Assembly (NCBI RefSeq): GCF_901933205.1
Contig: NW_022148534.1
Location: 81,884 to 145,883 of the forward strand
Length of the DNA: 64,000 nucleotides
Source of the DNA: Camarhynchus parvulus
Taxonomy: Eukaryota; Chordata; Aves; Passeriformes; Thraupidae
Direction: 5' to 3'
How positions within the stretch are numbered: the stretch's first letter is position 1; each line of letters opens with the position of its first letter. The position numbers were made by a program, and so were the translations under genes. The notes under the pieces are model-generated. The model was not told the DNA's origin, made no database searches, and saw nothing but the letters and a program-made list of their open reading frames with translations. This document shows, one piece after another, positions 31,870-43,720 of this stretch.

Positions 31870-32328
31870 TTCAAAGTGATAAATACTTTGCTCTTATCTA
31901 AGTCTAAACTCAGTGCAGTTAGTTAAGCATTTGTCACAGTATTTAGGATTCTTGATGAGATTCATGGAATCTGTCTTGGACAAACACATATTTACATCCC
32001 CAAACATTTCTTCTTTCTTACACAGTTGCATTTGTAATTTTTAGCATTTGACCCAGAGACTTACAAAAGTTAAAATCATAGGCTTTCCCTTGGCACTTAT
32101 ATACTAGTCACACGATATGGAAGTGGTGCTGCATTAGCTGTGGTTATAGCAATAATCATAAATGCCACAAGTCTCTAAGCTACACCTACTTGATTATCTA
32201 TTACAACTACAAGTCTTTCTATTCTTTGGGGGATTATTACACTTGTGCTTATCATTTTACACACACTCATTATTTTCTTGAGAAAGTTTTAATTTCAGTT
32301 TGTTGTTACTTGGTGTAACTTTCTAAAG

Positions 32329-33387
32329 TGCCTCAGGAGCCTTCTTCACTCGGGAATGATGGATCTAGGTGCTTTGTTCCCTCATCTTGATTGCAGTAAA
32401 GGTGGTGAGGAGCACTTGGAATGGTCCCTCCCACTGTGGCTCCAGAGTCTTCTCTGCAAAAGACTTAACATATACATAATCCCCAGGCTGTGTGCTATGT
32501 ACTGGTTCATAACAATGCTTTGGTTACCTCCTGCACTTTGGCAGTTCTAGTAGGGAAAGCTTCTGGCCACCCTGAAAAGGTGTCTGTTAACACTGATAGG
32601 TGTCGGTACCCCCCTCTCCTGGGCAGTTCTGAAAAATCAATTTGCCATTGTTGCCCAGGTTCATATCCTCTCTTAATTTGTTCAAGCTTTGGTTTAGGAA
32701 TATTTTTGGGATTAGTTTGGAGGCAAAGGCTACATTGGCAAATCACCTGAATCACTGTACTTTGCAAGTTTCTGGCTAGGATTCTGTTTTTCAAGTGATT
32801 GTACAAGGCATCTATTCCCCAATGTGCTTTCTCATGTTCCTCTTTCACTATGACCACAGCATATAAGAGAGGATCGCAAGCCTTCCTTTCCCTTCATCTG
32901 CAACAGCTCACTCCTCTTGATTATAACTTCAGTTTCCTTTCTCAATAAGCCTTTTTCCTTTTTTGCTGTACTTTGGCTTACTTTCCTTAAAAATTTGTCC
33001 ATCTGGGATTGAGACCACCTCAACTGTCTCAACAATTACATCAGTTGTAGCTTCTTCTTTTGCCTCTCTGTCTGCCAGCTCATTCCTTTCCTCCAATTCA
33101 GAGCTCACTTTTTGGTGGGCCTTGATGTGCATGATGGTTACCTTTTCAGATAGCTGGATTGTCTCCAACAGTTTTATTATCTCTTGTGCATGTTTAATGC
33201 TTTTTCCTTGTGAGTTCAACAGTCCTCTTTCCTTCCAGATGGCTCCTTGTGCATGGACTACCCCAAATGCATACCTTGAGTCTGTGCCAGCTCTAAAGCC
33301 CAGGTTAATGCAATTATTTCAGCCTCCTGTGCCAAGGTGTTGATTGCTAATGATCCAGACTCTATTACCTCTCGGCTTGTGGTAGCC
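32329..33387 (-). pseudogene. pol: pol fragment: RNase H end and integrase
   Basis: 33343-32929 holds the second half of RNase H (an I-K-A-H-Q-K segment, N-E-L-A-D) and a lysine-rich linker. 32857-32507 holds the integrase zinc domain (H-x-x-x-H, then C-x2-C as CSLC) and the start of the core with the first catalytic Asp (W-Q-I-D-F). The rest of the core is deleted; about 32470-32330 carries the integrase end (P-F-Q-V-L-L-T-T). Gamma-like by motif spacing. It ends exactly at the LTR of the next provirus (33388), which truncates it. Confidence 0.78.
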
Positions 33388-33736
33388 TGTCATTATAGAG
33401 CATGACACAGTACAGTAATACACAACTCCATCAAAGGGGTGCAAGAGAGAGTTTTATTAAGCCACCGTTGCTTTTATACTTCTTCCAGATATTTACGCCC
33501 ATCTAACACACCTACAGTGCCCATTGGCCATAAAAGAGAAACAAAGTTCCCAGTAGACGACCAGGGAGCCGCGTCACTCTGCGAGCCAGCCAGAGTCCGT
33601 ATCTCTTAACTTTCTCTCCTTCCTCTGGTCTCCATGGTAATGACCTTGGTGTTCCTTCAGGAGAGATATGGGGCTTCTCCTTATCTTCAGGAGGCCCTGC
33701 TAGCTCACAAGGACAGCACAGAATGTCTTTCCCACA
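33388..33736 (-). mobile_element. 3' LTR (349 bp)
   Basis: On the minus strand it begins TGTGGGAAAG after a polypurine tract and ends ATAATGACA. It matches 40451-40779 along its length; the right copy is about 20 bp shorter because of a small deletion in the middle. Confidence 0.88.
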
Positions 33737-33749
33737 ATTCCCCCTTTTT
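33737..33749 (-). other. Polypurine tract
   Basis: AAAAAGGGGGAAT on the minus strand, directly before the 3' LTR. It sets the orientation of the provirus. Confidence 0.85.
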
Positions 33750-34343
33750 GTATTTGACCCGCAAATACAACTGCTAAGGACTTCTGCAGGGCCCTTGCAA
33801 AAATCCAAGCAGATGGAGGATCCATTCTTCATTCACTGACAGATAACCAACTTCTGCCAACCCCACAACACACACCCTCACAATCCTAAAGTTCATATAC
33901 AAACAAAGCACATAAAGACAGATCTTCAAATACCTTTACAGACCTCACAATTTCCAGATGACACATTTGTAGCAGAATGACACCTTCACCTCTAATCAAA
34001 TAACTTTCTCCCATACAGAGTCAGAGACCAAGTCATCTGCCTAGTCACCACTCAGAGCTAAGTAGCATCCACTTAACCTTGGAAGTGGTTGCTGCTATCA
34101 TAACAGGCAACCAACCTAGTTGCTTAAAGTGTGGACTTCAGCTACTAGTTCAACTCCTATGCAAAGGCAACACTTCTCCCTTAGGTACATCAAGTTCCCC
34201 TATTTTGGGACCGTTGGTGGTCTACAAAAGGAGATGGTACAAGGCATACTTCTCAGTATTACCAACTTCTCTATAAGAGAATTCAAGGAAATGAAGCAAA
34301 ATAACATCCACTAACTTAACTTTTGGAATTTCAGTGTAAGCCT
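33750..34343. other. Unassigned sequence in the env/3' region
   Basis: No env motif is found on the minus strand. Short plus-strand frames (34079-34314) lack recognisable features. Confidence 0.35.
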
Positions 34344-34691
34344 ATAACTACCTGTGGAGGAATGGCTGCGTGACAGAGGTCATGTTGACCTGTTCCAGGT
34401 AGCTGAAGAGTTTGGAAAATAATGAACTCAGCTAATGAGCTGTGGATGAAGCAAGGCCCCTGTATCCTTGAAGCAGAGATACGGTGATTAAAAACTAGCA
34501 TGAGAAGGAGAAAATCTAATTCTTAAAAAATGTAAACACAAGGTGGAGCTGACATGTATAAAATAACTAATAAATTGCTTAGGTTACAGAATATGTATTA
34601 GCTTATTATCTTACTGTATAAAAGTCTGATGCTCTAATCAATAAATCGAAGTTTGCTGATCTCTCATATTGGGAGCATAAGTTTTCCCTCA
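34344..34691 (+). mobile_element. Plus-oriented env tail and short LTR inside the minus provirus
   Basis: 34350-34424 codes for a segment resembling the cytoplasmic tail of the Env of provirus 1 (V-E-E/D-x-x-x-x-W-L, R/K-G-H-V-D), ended by TAA. An LTR follows at about 34501-34691, starting TGAGAAGGAG and ending TTTTCCCTCA, with AATAAA at 34640-34645 in the same GTTTGCTGATC context as in the LTR of provirus 1. So it is the 3' end of a related element in opposite direction. Confidence 0.68.
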
Positions 34692-34789
34692 CCGTTGTAA
34701 CAACTACCTTTACTCTGTCTTGCATTACCATCTTTACCACACATTCCTTGAGGGTCCATGCTTCCATCTACCTAATAACCAATGCAATT

Positions 34790-35730
34790 ACCTATTCATT
34801 TTTGCTCCCACTGTAGAACCACTCATCCTGTCCTTTTCTGCGTGCTCCAAATAAGGTTTGACACAATGGGCAGAGACCCATCAAGGGCCATTTTCTGTTA
34901 AAACACATGTGCATCCTCTTCCCCATGTTACTAATTCCACTGGGCCAGTCCATTTTCCTGTCATTAAATCTTTTACCCAAACCCTAATACCTTTCTTAAA
35001 GTTTGGTTGTTTTGAATTCAAAGATGAAAAATGGTAGAATATAAGAGAGACTTGTAAGTCAGGTAAAGGACACAAAAAGTTTAAGACATAAACAGCTTTG
35101 TCTAATCTCACTTGAGGCGACTCCTTCTGCATTCCCCCATTTTGTTTTTGTACCTGGCGCTTCAACACACCGTGAGCACGTTCAGTAATTGCTTGGCCTG
35201 TCGAAGCATGAGGGATACCAGTAGAATGACCAACCCCCCAGGCACGAAAAACACTTGCAATTTCTTTGAAACACATGCCAGGCCTATATCCATCTTTAAA
35301 TGTGATGGAACACCTAAGATGAAAAAAGCATGGCAAAAATGACTAATAACATCCTGAAGCTGTTTCACCTGCCAATGCTGAAGCAACCATGGCATGAGAA
35401 AAGGTGTCAATTGTGGCGTGAACATACTTTAAATGGCTGAATTCAGGCATTTTTGTAACATCTGTTTGCCATTCTTACAAAGGGAGTAAGCCTCTAGGAT
35501 TAGTGCCGTAATATTGTGAAACATGAGACATATGACAATCAGGGCAAGAAGAAATAATTGACTTTGCTTCGCTATGTGATAATTTAAATTGCTGCCGTAG
35601 TGCCTGAGCACCCTGATGAAAAAATTGGTGAGAGAGAACAGCTTGCTGTAACATACTAGGCACCATTTTTACTGCTGAGGCAGCCACAAGGGAATCCACG
35701 TAGGCGTTACCTTCAACAAAGAATCCAGGT
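34790..35730 (-). pseudogene. pol: Integrase, fragmented
   Basis: 35699-35475 holds the zinc-binding domain (S-H-Q-F-F-H, then C-P-D-C). The core is spread over 35611-35162 in two frames and includes a late S-T-G-I-P-H-A-S/T-G-Q segment with an acidic residue at the E position (T-E-R-A-H-G). 35050-34840 holds the C-terminal SH3-like part (W-G-R-G-C). Several frameshifts prevent a full product. Betaretrovirus-like. Confidence 0.8.
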
Positions 35731-35732
35731 AG

Positions 35733-36449
35733 TCATATATGGCTACGAATATGCATAATAAAATAAGAATGCTTTCGGTTACAAATAACGGTCCACAATT
35801 TCAACAACATAACAAATAATGGTTTCTCCTTTAAATTATACAACACAGCTTGATCCAACTGCTTCACTGAATTAGCAATATAAACAGAGTCAGTAACTAT
35901 ATTTACGGAACTAGGAAATAAGGTAAATGCCAAAAGTATGGCACAAAGTTCAATTAACTGAGGAGACCCTTGTTGAACCATTATTTCATATTCTCAGCAG
36001 TCATCTTTCTTCCAGGCTACAGCAGCTTTTCCAGTTCTTCCAGATCCATCTGTAAAAACTGTTGTGCCTTCCACTGGTACTGAAGAGCAAAGTTGTTTCC
36101 CCTGAAAAGGAATCCTCTTAGTAAAATTCAAAATAGGATGAGAAGGTAAATGATATGCTATTTTACCTGTAAAAGAAGATAAAGCAGATTGCAGCTCGTA
36201 ATAATTTCGAAAACACGACTCAAAATACCATTGTTGTACCAGTGTCACAATAGTTACAGGATCACAGCCTAAGATTTCACGGCAGATTTCTAAGATTTCT
36301 GCAATCTTTGATAATGTCTGCAAAAAGCTCATACAGACCTGGAGCAGTTTTTTGGGACCTGAAAGACAAAAATATCCACTCCAAAATATGCAATTTATCT
36401 TCCCATTTGTCATTCCATTGACACAACAATCCGCATGGTATTTTATCAT
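35733..36449 (-). pseudogene. pol: RNase H domain
   Basis: The three acidic signatures are present in order: FTDGSG (about 36060), L-I-E-L-C (about 35950) and VTDSVYI (about 35895). A TGA at 35998-36000 (following K-K-D-D-C) splits the domain. It overlaps the end of the reverse transcriptase frame in another phase, showing a frameshift between them. Confidence 0.8.
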
Positions 36450-37522
36450 CTCTCAAAATTAATAATTGCTCACCAACAGAAACTTCTATCCTGGTAGCAA
36501 ATTTAGGTATTAAGGCCAATTCAACTTCTTCTACAGCCTTTTTTGCCGCAGCAGTCAAATGTCTTTCATCAGTAGAGGAAGTTATCCCTGATAGTAAGTC
36601 ATACAAAAGTTGCAGTTGATTATTGGTTATCCCCAAGTATGGCCTAAGCCAACCTATTGCACCAACCAATTTCTGTACGTCAACAGCAGTTTTAATATCC
36701 ATGTCCAATTTTACAGGTTGAGGCACAATTTGTGTATTGGTGATTATCAACCCCAAATATTTCCAAGGCATCTGTCTTTGAACTTTCTCTGGGGCAATGA
36801 CCAAATCAAAGGCTTGTAAATTTTTCACAGCACATTGTTTGAGAGCCAACAATTGTTGTTTATTTCCGGATGCCAACAAGATATCATCCATATAATGATA
36901 GCAATAACAATTGCTAAATTGCTCTCGGACCTGAGATAAAGCCTGTGCCACAAACCACTGACAAATACTTGGAGAATTTCTCATTCCTTTAGGCAAAACA
37001 GTCCACTGATATCTTTGGGCCGGTTCCTCAAGATTTAAAGGCACAGTAAAGGCCAAGTTTTCTTTATCCTGATCAGCCAATGGAATTGTAAAAAAGCAAT
37101 CCTTTCAGATCAATGATAATTATTTCCTGTCCTTGTGGAATCATTGTAGGTGTTGGGAGAGCTGATTGTAAAGCACCCATTGTGGCCATCACAGCGTTTA
37201 TCTGCCGCAAATCGTGCAAAAGTCTCCATTTGCCAGATTTCTTTTTTATTACAAACACAGGTGTATTCCATGGGCTAAATGAGTTTTCAATATGTCTAGC
37301 TAATAATTGCTCTTTCACTGAGCATCGCAGGGCAAGAAGCTTTTCAGTAGGCAGGGGCCACTGATCAATCCACACAGGTTTACCTATCAGCCATGTCAGG
37401 GACACAACCGGGCGTTTAAAGCCCTGCATCCCAGTGGCCCCCACTAAAATCCGTGGTAATTTTAACACCCCATTGGGTTCAGCAATCACGTCCCCATAAA
37501 TTAGGCTGAGCATTAGTAACAT
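36277..37522 (-). pseudogene. pol: Reverse transcriptase with intact YMDD, one frameshift
   Basis: 37522-37073 gives the fingers ([21 protein letters not shown]) up to the first catalytic Asp. An extra G near 37105 shifts the frame. 37080-36277 continues with F-T-V-P-L, L-P-K-G-M, the Y-M-D-D catalytic box and the thumb and connection. Without the one base the polymerase would be largely open; as it stands it is broken. Confidence 0.85.
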
Positions 37523-37539
37523 ACGGTCTAATGTTAGCT

Positions 37540-38231
37540 TGTTGGCCTTCCGGATGTGTTACAGTGATCGCGATCACAGATAAAGCACCAGCAATTGACC
37601 CAGCTAACCCAGCAACTCCAAAGGTTGATTGAGTGAGGGGTCATGTTGGAGGCCAAAGAAGCTGTGAAATTATAGTTACATCTGCTACTGTGTCAAGTAA
37701 ACCTGATATTGTTGTAGTTTCTGGGTGATACCCCTTAGCAGTGACCAAACATTGTATTACCGACGCTCATCTGTCGCCTTTTGAGTCCAGAGAACCTGAG
37801 GTGGTCCTGTAGATCCAAAACCTTCAGTGCCACGACTCTGGTCCAACTACAGTTGGAACAGAACTCATAAAAGGAACAAGTTGAGCAATACAAGTACCTT
37901 TTTGAATAACAACAGGAGGTTCACTAACAGACACCATAGCCTGAATTTGTCCCACATAATCAGAATCAATAAGACCCAAATGGACAATAATACCTTAAAT
38001 AGTGCTATTAGATCTTCGCATTAGAAAAGCACTCAAACCTCAGCCTATAGGACCATGGGCATCAAGAGGCACTTTACATATACCTCTTGTCAAAATAGTC
38101 ACTGTGTCAGCTATTGGTATATCAATCCCTGCTGAGCCTCTTGTGGCCCCGGTGTATCGGTCACAAATGGAGAGCTTTGCAGTGCTGGCAGAGCTCATGA
38201 TTGTCATCAGGGTATTTGTGTCTCCTCGCAC
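37540..38231 (-). pseudogene. pro: dUTPase and protease, degraded
   Basis: 38231-38040 gives the dUTPase start (S-A-G-I-D-I-P). After a stop, about 37980-37870 gives G-L-I-D-S-D-Y and an I-A-Q-L-V-P segment. Protease follows near 37700, where the active site reads D-T-V instead of D-T-G, and several stops occur. Same domain order as in provirus 1. Confidence 0.75.
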
Positions 38232-40295
38232 CCTTTCATGTTCCTCTTCCAGTTTCCCTGCACTTGTCGACCACCTGAAAAAGATCTTAACTTACAAAAT
38301 TTAGCAATATGGCCAAAGTTACCACAACGATGACAAGGCACTTTACTGGCCCAAACTACCCTGGAATGTGCACACTGTCCAGCAGTTTGAGGCCATTGGG
38401 TCTTCACATGCCCTTATTCTTCACAAGCAGAACATCTGGGTGAGGACCTCATGACTCTCGCTAAAGCAGCCATTTTATGTTCAACCAAACCAACCTTTGA
38501 GCAAGCAACTACAAGATCAGACAGCAAGGGTTCTCCTGGTAAAGAATCAATAATTCTCCTACAATTGTCATTCGCATTTTCTCGTGCTAGATGTCGGCAT
38601 AAAACTTGCCTCAACTTATCATCTTCCACTTGCTTCTCAAGAGCTGCAGCAACCCTCTCCACAAACTGCAGAAAAGGTTCCTTCACCCCTTGCTGGATGG
38701 TAATATACCTCGGTTTAGGAGCTGCTGTCTCCATTTTCTTAAGCAAGGCACTCATACCCAGCTGCTGGGCCTGTGCAAGAACCAGGGGGTCCCATCTTGC
38801 CTGCAAATCCGGGTTAGAGAATTGTCCATTGCCCAGCAAGGCATCAGCTCCCACAGCGTGACGTGGATCGTGCTGAGTTAACTGCATATTGTCCAAAGCT
38901 ACCCTTTCAGCCATTTGTTTCCAGGTAGCTTGAAACACACCACACTGCACTGGTTGAAACAGAATTGTAGCAAGGTGAACAGTATCATAAGGTGCAAGTA
39001 CATTATCATTTGGAACACAAATCACTTGCATCACCTGCAAAGGGTTAACACCATACTGGTCCACTTTTGACTGAAGGTCCTATACAACGCTCCATGAAAA
39101 AACCTGATGGCTGTCTTCTTGTCTTGAATTAGGAGCAGTTTTGAAAACAGGAAAAGCCGCAGGCCCACCAGAAGCAGCAGCAATCATCCCCATCCTTGTA
39201 GTGGACCTATTTTCTCTAACAAATTCCAATCTCCTACTTCAGCTGCTTGCATTCTCACGTGCTCCCAAAAGTGCAAAGGATGTCGAGGAGTCACAGCCAC
39301 CTGGCAGGGAGGCAGAGTCCAAGAAACAGCAGGCCTGGATCTGCTATGAGGTCTAACAGAAACAGACTCCTGTGTCTTTTTAGATGTACTCATAACCGGC
39401 AGTTCATCGTCAGAGCTGTCACTGGACAGGGCAGGACACAATGTTAAAGATTGCGTTTGTTCGACTAGTCGGGGGCGGGGGGGCAGATGGCTCGGGGGGG
39501 GCTGGAGCGGAGGCAGACGGCTCGAAGCGGGGCAGAGAGGGGGTGACTGGCTCAAGGGAATGTGGAGGCAGATGACTCGAAGGAGGGCAGAGGCGGGGCG
39601 GACGGCTCAAGGGGGGCGGGGAGCAGCCCATCCACGGGAGGGAGGGGGGAGCAAACGGCCCAGGGAGAGACAGAAGGGCCCATGACCCAGCCTGTTTTTC
39701 ACTTCGCTTCTTTTGTGACTTCATTTTTGCTAGTTGCTGTGCAGGCGTGAGACACTTTGGTTTAGCACTCAGTTCAGCTAACTGTTGAGCAGGCGAAGTA
39801 TACACAGGTTTAACATAGTCTTTAAGAGATAAATACTGAGGAATAGTCTTAGCCTGCTGTAAAAGCAAACCCTGGGGGAAGCTCCACAGCAGCTGCAGCA
39901 GCCTCCTCAGGGGGAGATACATCGACAGGCTCAGCCTCATCTTCCTCCTGTTCCTCTACTCCAGTTCCTTGCTCCAATTCCTGCTCCTCCAATTCCTCCC
40001 CTCTATCTTGTTCTCCTTTCCATTCCTTCAATGCCTCATACAACAGTCTCCAGGTAGTAGCCAAATCAACAACCATCTTATCCTCCTTAGATATCACTTC
40101 CCATAGTCTCTTCCCAACCTTTTTCCATGCCTGGACGCTGAAGGCAGTGTCGGCATCAGCTTCAAAGTCCTGTGATTTGCACCATATCAGTAAACTACAA
40201 AGAACATAATCAGAAGTTTGAACATTTTTTCTTTTCAGTAAAGTTTTTCACATGGACAAAACAGTAATTTCCTCCTTTGATAAATTATTTCCCAT
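38207..40295 (-). pseudogene. gag: gag: matrix, proline-rich region, capsid, nucleocapsid
   Basis: A likely start is ATG at 40295-40293, giving M-G-N-N-L (myristoylation-type); a TGA follows after 15 codons. 40097-39849 continues matrix and an acidic stretch. 39940-39184 is proline-rich in overlapping frames. 39064-38414 is a continuous capsid frame with the major homology region (Q-G-x-K-E-P-F-x-x-F-V-E-R). Nucleocapsid has a first zinc knuckle broken by a stop and a second intact C-x2-C-x4-H-x4-C (about 38335-38295). The product cannot be made in one piece. Confidence 0.82.
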
Positions 40296-40450
40296 TATTT
40301 TTCCCAATCGCTCACCTCAAATCAGATGTCTGAATTAGGTCCAGACCTCCACAGCGTCCCTGCTGCCTTCACTCACATTTTTTTAGGGTACCCTTCAACT
40401 TTGTTTTCTTCTTTACAGTCCCGTGGCAATCACGGCGGATGGCCACCAGG

Positions 40451-40779
40451 TGTTACTATAGAGCACGACACAGTACAGCAATACACGACTCCATCAGAAG
40501 GGTGCAAGAGAGAAATTTATTAGACCAACGTTGCTTTTATAGTTCTTCCAGATATTTACACCTATCTAACACAGATACAGTGCCCATTGGCCATAAAAGA
40601 GAAACAAAGTTCCCAGCAGGCGACCAGGGAGCTGCGTCACTCTGCGAGCCAGCCAGAGTCCGTATCTCTTAACTTTCTCTCCTTCCTCTGGTCTCCATGG
40701 TAATGGCCTTGGTCTTCCTTCCTTATCTTCAGAAGGCCTTGCTAGCTCACAAGGACAGCACAGAATGTCTTTCCCACAA
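40451..40779 (-). mobile_element. 5' LTR (329 bp)
   Basis: Same ends as the left copy (plus TGTTACTATAG...TTTCCCACA). Downstream on the minus strand TGG starts two bases after the LTR end, where a primer-binding site is expected; I could not name the tRNA. Confidence 0.86.
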
Positions 40780-40861
40780 GGCTGTCTGGTTAATGGGATG
40801 CATTTCGAAGTGATAAATACTTTGCTCTGTATCTAAGTCTAAACTCAGAGCAGTTAGTTAA
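40780..40861 (-). other. 82-bp env-flank fragment, copy of 31840-31921
   Basis: GTCTGGTTAATGGGATGCAT and following bases match the start of the remnant env at 31869 and its upstream sequence in the same orientation. It fills the gap between two proviral LTRs exactly. Confidence 0.8.
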
Positions 40862-41500
40862 TGTTATAAATGATCAAATCGTGAGCAAAATTATCAAAAA
40901 TATAGCAAAGATTTATTAATTTGTCTGCAAGACTGAAGTTTGGTCTTTGAAACCACCACAGACAAAGAAACTGTGTCGAGCCCGGGATCGGCACCGGGTG
41001 AACTCAGATCTGACCTCCCGAGTGTCAGAGTCCCCCCTGTTCACGCTCGCTGCTTCTTGCAGCAAGGTTTTAAACAGTTTATTCTGCTCAAGGCAAAGAT
41101 GACCAAATTTCCTTTGTGTCTCTTCACACGCATCACTGTTTCTTCCCATGTGCAGAGGTGGACAAAGGCCGAGTCCAGGTGTGCCATGGTGTCAACAGGC
41201 TCTGGGGAAGTTGTGTATTCACATGTATCAGGTTGGCACCACTGACTATCTTGATAGATGCAATCAGTAAGGCAATAATCACTCTTGGGTGGCTCCCGAC
41301 AACTTGGGAAACTGGCAATCATTGTCCTGGAAGCTTCTATTCTTACGTTAAGGCATCGATCGTTATCTTGTGTCCAAGAACTTGTTGTAATCTGAATAGA
41401 CAGCTGGTCCCGGCTGGGATGGTCAGAGACATAGTCTTTGGATTTCACAATATTTTATACCATACATTAATAGCATGAATTATCCCTACCATATATTACA
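40862..41500 (-). mobile_element. 3' LTR of provirus 3 (639 bp)
   Basis: Plus ends TGTTATAAAT and CATATATTACA. It has the R-region-like block GATTTATTAATTTGTCTGC shared with the right LTR. Copies differ by many substitutions. Confidence 0.9.
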
Positions 41501-41512
41501 ATCCCTCCCCTG
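41501..41512 (-). other. Polypurine tract of provirus 3
   Basis: CAGGGGAGGGAT on the minus strand, abutting the 3' LTR. Confidence 0.85.
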
Positions 41513-41714
41513 TTATATCACTAATTTAATTAATGCTGTCTTTATTACCAAATTTGCTAAATTCTATTTATTTCTACTTCTATGCGACACCTTTAAGGGT
41601 CTTTCACAAAGAGAGCAACCTTTATTAAATTATCCTGTACTCCCCTTATGGAATACCCTGATACTCAGTATTGTTTACACTAGTTTTCGCTCGTTTCTCA
41701 AATTTTGCCAATAC

Positions 41715-43720
41715 TTAGGCAGCATTGCTGGCATACTTCTTTTCTCTCAGGCTCATGATCTTAGGTGTGTTGCTTCCAGAAGTCACCTCCGGGTCCATGG
41801 GCTCTATTGCTATCTGCATCCCCTGTACCATGGAGTGGATCAGTCTAATAAAACAAGGAATTAGACAGGGCAGGAATAGGATTCCTGCTACTGAACACAG
41901 CACAAAGATTATTATTTTGTTCCACCAGGCCCCATCAAACTATCTGTCCCACCATGAAGATTGCAAAATCGAATTCCATTTCTGAACTGAGACATGGGCC
42001 ACTTTCTTGGTCTCGGCTGCCAATCCTCCAATGGTTTCCCCATAATCGTCAATCTCAACAGAACATTCTGATTCACTGAACTTTCTACACGCTCCCCCTT
42101 CTTCGGCCAGTGAATAGTCTAAAGCTATTAGATTCTGGTACACAAATGCCTGTACCTGGGTGTGCTGCTGACTAAGTAAATCCAGGGCCTCAGAGGTGTG
42201 ATTTGATACAATTTCTACCACTGCCTGCAGCCTGACCAGCCAGGTCAGTAGGTAAATGGGAGTCCTATATCTGTAGCTTCCATCTTGAGCCCATGTGGCC
42301 AGTCCATAATAATCAATTATTCTCGCAGCTGGCCACTCTTCCTTCCCCCAGGTTTGTTTGCCACTTATGACCAATATCATCTTTTTCAGGCTTCTTCTCC
42401 CCCTCCTCAGGGTCTCATACAGAGGAGCCCCTAATAGGTTACTTTTCTTTCGAGGGAGAGTAAAGAAGACTTTTAGGATTTTTGACCTAGCAAAGTCCTA
42501 TCTTTCTGTTCCATTCACAATTGGTCTCATTCTTCGGCTCCAGTACCCTGTAGGGGGTTCTGGCTGCCAGATCTTGCCTTTATTGTTTGAATTTACCATC
42601 AGGTTAGTCACACATGGAGTGTATCCCACCATTTCGGTATATTCCTTCCCGACTGATGCAGATGGTTCCAATCACCCTCTGGTCCAAAATGAACCCCTCA
42701 GGCCTCTGTGCCAATTTTGAGACTCTCGGATTGTCGCATTTCAGAAGCTGTTCCAGAGCCAAACGTTCCCCTTTACATGGCCATTTCTCTGCTGACTTCA
42801 GCTCCCCACAAATCCAGCAATTTGACAATTCCAGCTCAGTTGCAATTTCTTGCATCAAATCAATAAATAGATTTCTATCCAGGGAAGGTAATTCCCCATC
42901 AGTGTATTGTTTCTCAAGTAATTCATACTGTTCTCCCAGAGTTTTTAATCTCTCCTGTTCAACTCACTTTCTCCTCAGTTCTGACTCCCTTCTCTTCAAT
43001 TCCTGAGTTATCTCCCTCATTCTTCCCTCAGGATCCTCACCATCTTTATTTTTTGTGAAGCAGGTAACCCGGTCATATTGCAGGCACGCCCTGTCATCAT
43101 TCGCCTGTGCCAAATCCAATGTGAGTGGGTCTCTGTTCAAGGTAAACTTGCTATCAAACTTAACATTTCTTGCCATCCAATACATTTTCCCCTTCATCAT
43201 GCATATCCCCAGCCTCACATTGTCATAACACAATGGATTCACCTGGTGATATGCGACAAAGATCGATTCCATCTTTCCCCCAACACACATGGTCTGGTTA
43301 CATTGGTTACAAATGGGAATTGACATTGTTTCAATATTTCATTTCCTTCTGTGATGTTTGTGCTCATCTGACTGCCTGTTCCTTAGCCCTGCCTTGGGAT
43401 TGATACACCAAATCCCTTTTCCAGTTCACACAATTTGACCCTCGTGTTGTTTTTCCAACAGTACCTGTCAGGCTCCTTGAGACATTCTTCCAGGGCTTGG
43501 TATGCTGAGGGTTTTCCATCCCTTTCACAACTGGGACCACCTGAGTGCAATTTCCACACTCATCTGCGGAGGTCTCATTTCCGCCTCTCCTTGGGACCTC
43601 AGTGTGCAGACTCTGTGTCCCGCTCACAACTAGGCTCAGGCCAATCAGGATTCCCACCAGGCGTACTCCTCTGCCTTTGCCTCCACCCCCTGGGGTGCCA
43701 CCAGCGGCGAGGAAGGCCAT
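41715..43720 (-). pseudogene. env: env of provirus 3, gamma-type, fragmented
   Basis: The start is taken at ATG 43720-43718 (M-A-F-L-A), followed by a Gly-rich stretch and a hydrophobic signal core. Surface subunit pieces are 43720-43364, 43326-42964 and 42858-42604; the last has CWIC. The transmembrane subunit is 42380-41940 (heptads, E-E-G-G-A-C, then C-x7-C-S) and 41903-41715 (anchor and tail). Frameshifts or stops separate all pieces. The same Env family as provirus 2. In gamma-type Envs the CXXC and the CX6-7CC motifs form an isomerising disulfide; here the second Cys of the CC pair is Ser. Confidence 0.85.

Larger units (their letters stand above)
33388..40779 (-). mobile_element. Provirus: betaretrovirus-like, minus strand, no env of its own
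   Basis: Paired LTRs 33388-33736 and 40451-40779 flank, in minus order, gag (from 40295), dUTPase, protease, reverse transcriptase, RNase H and integrase. The env position holds a plus-oriented env tail plus LTR (34344-34691) and unassigned sequence (33750-34343). The bases next to the two LTRs are not duplicates of each other. Confidence 0.85.

Noticed and set aside
33512..33832. 106-codon minus-strand frame across the polypurine tract and LTR
   Set aside because: It spans the internal/LTR boundary of a provirus and has no known motif; most likely chance.
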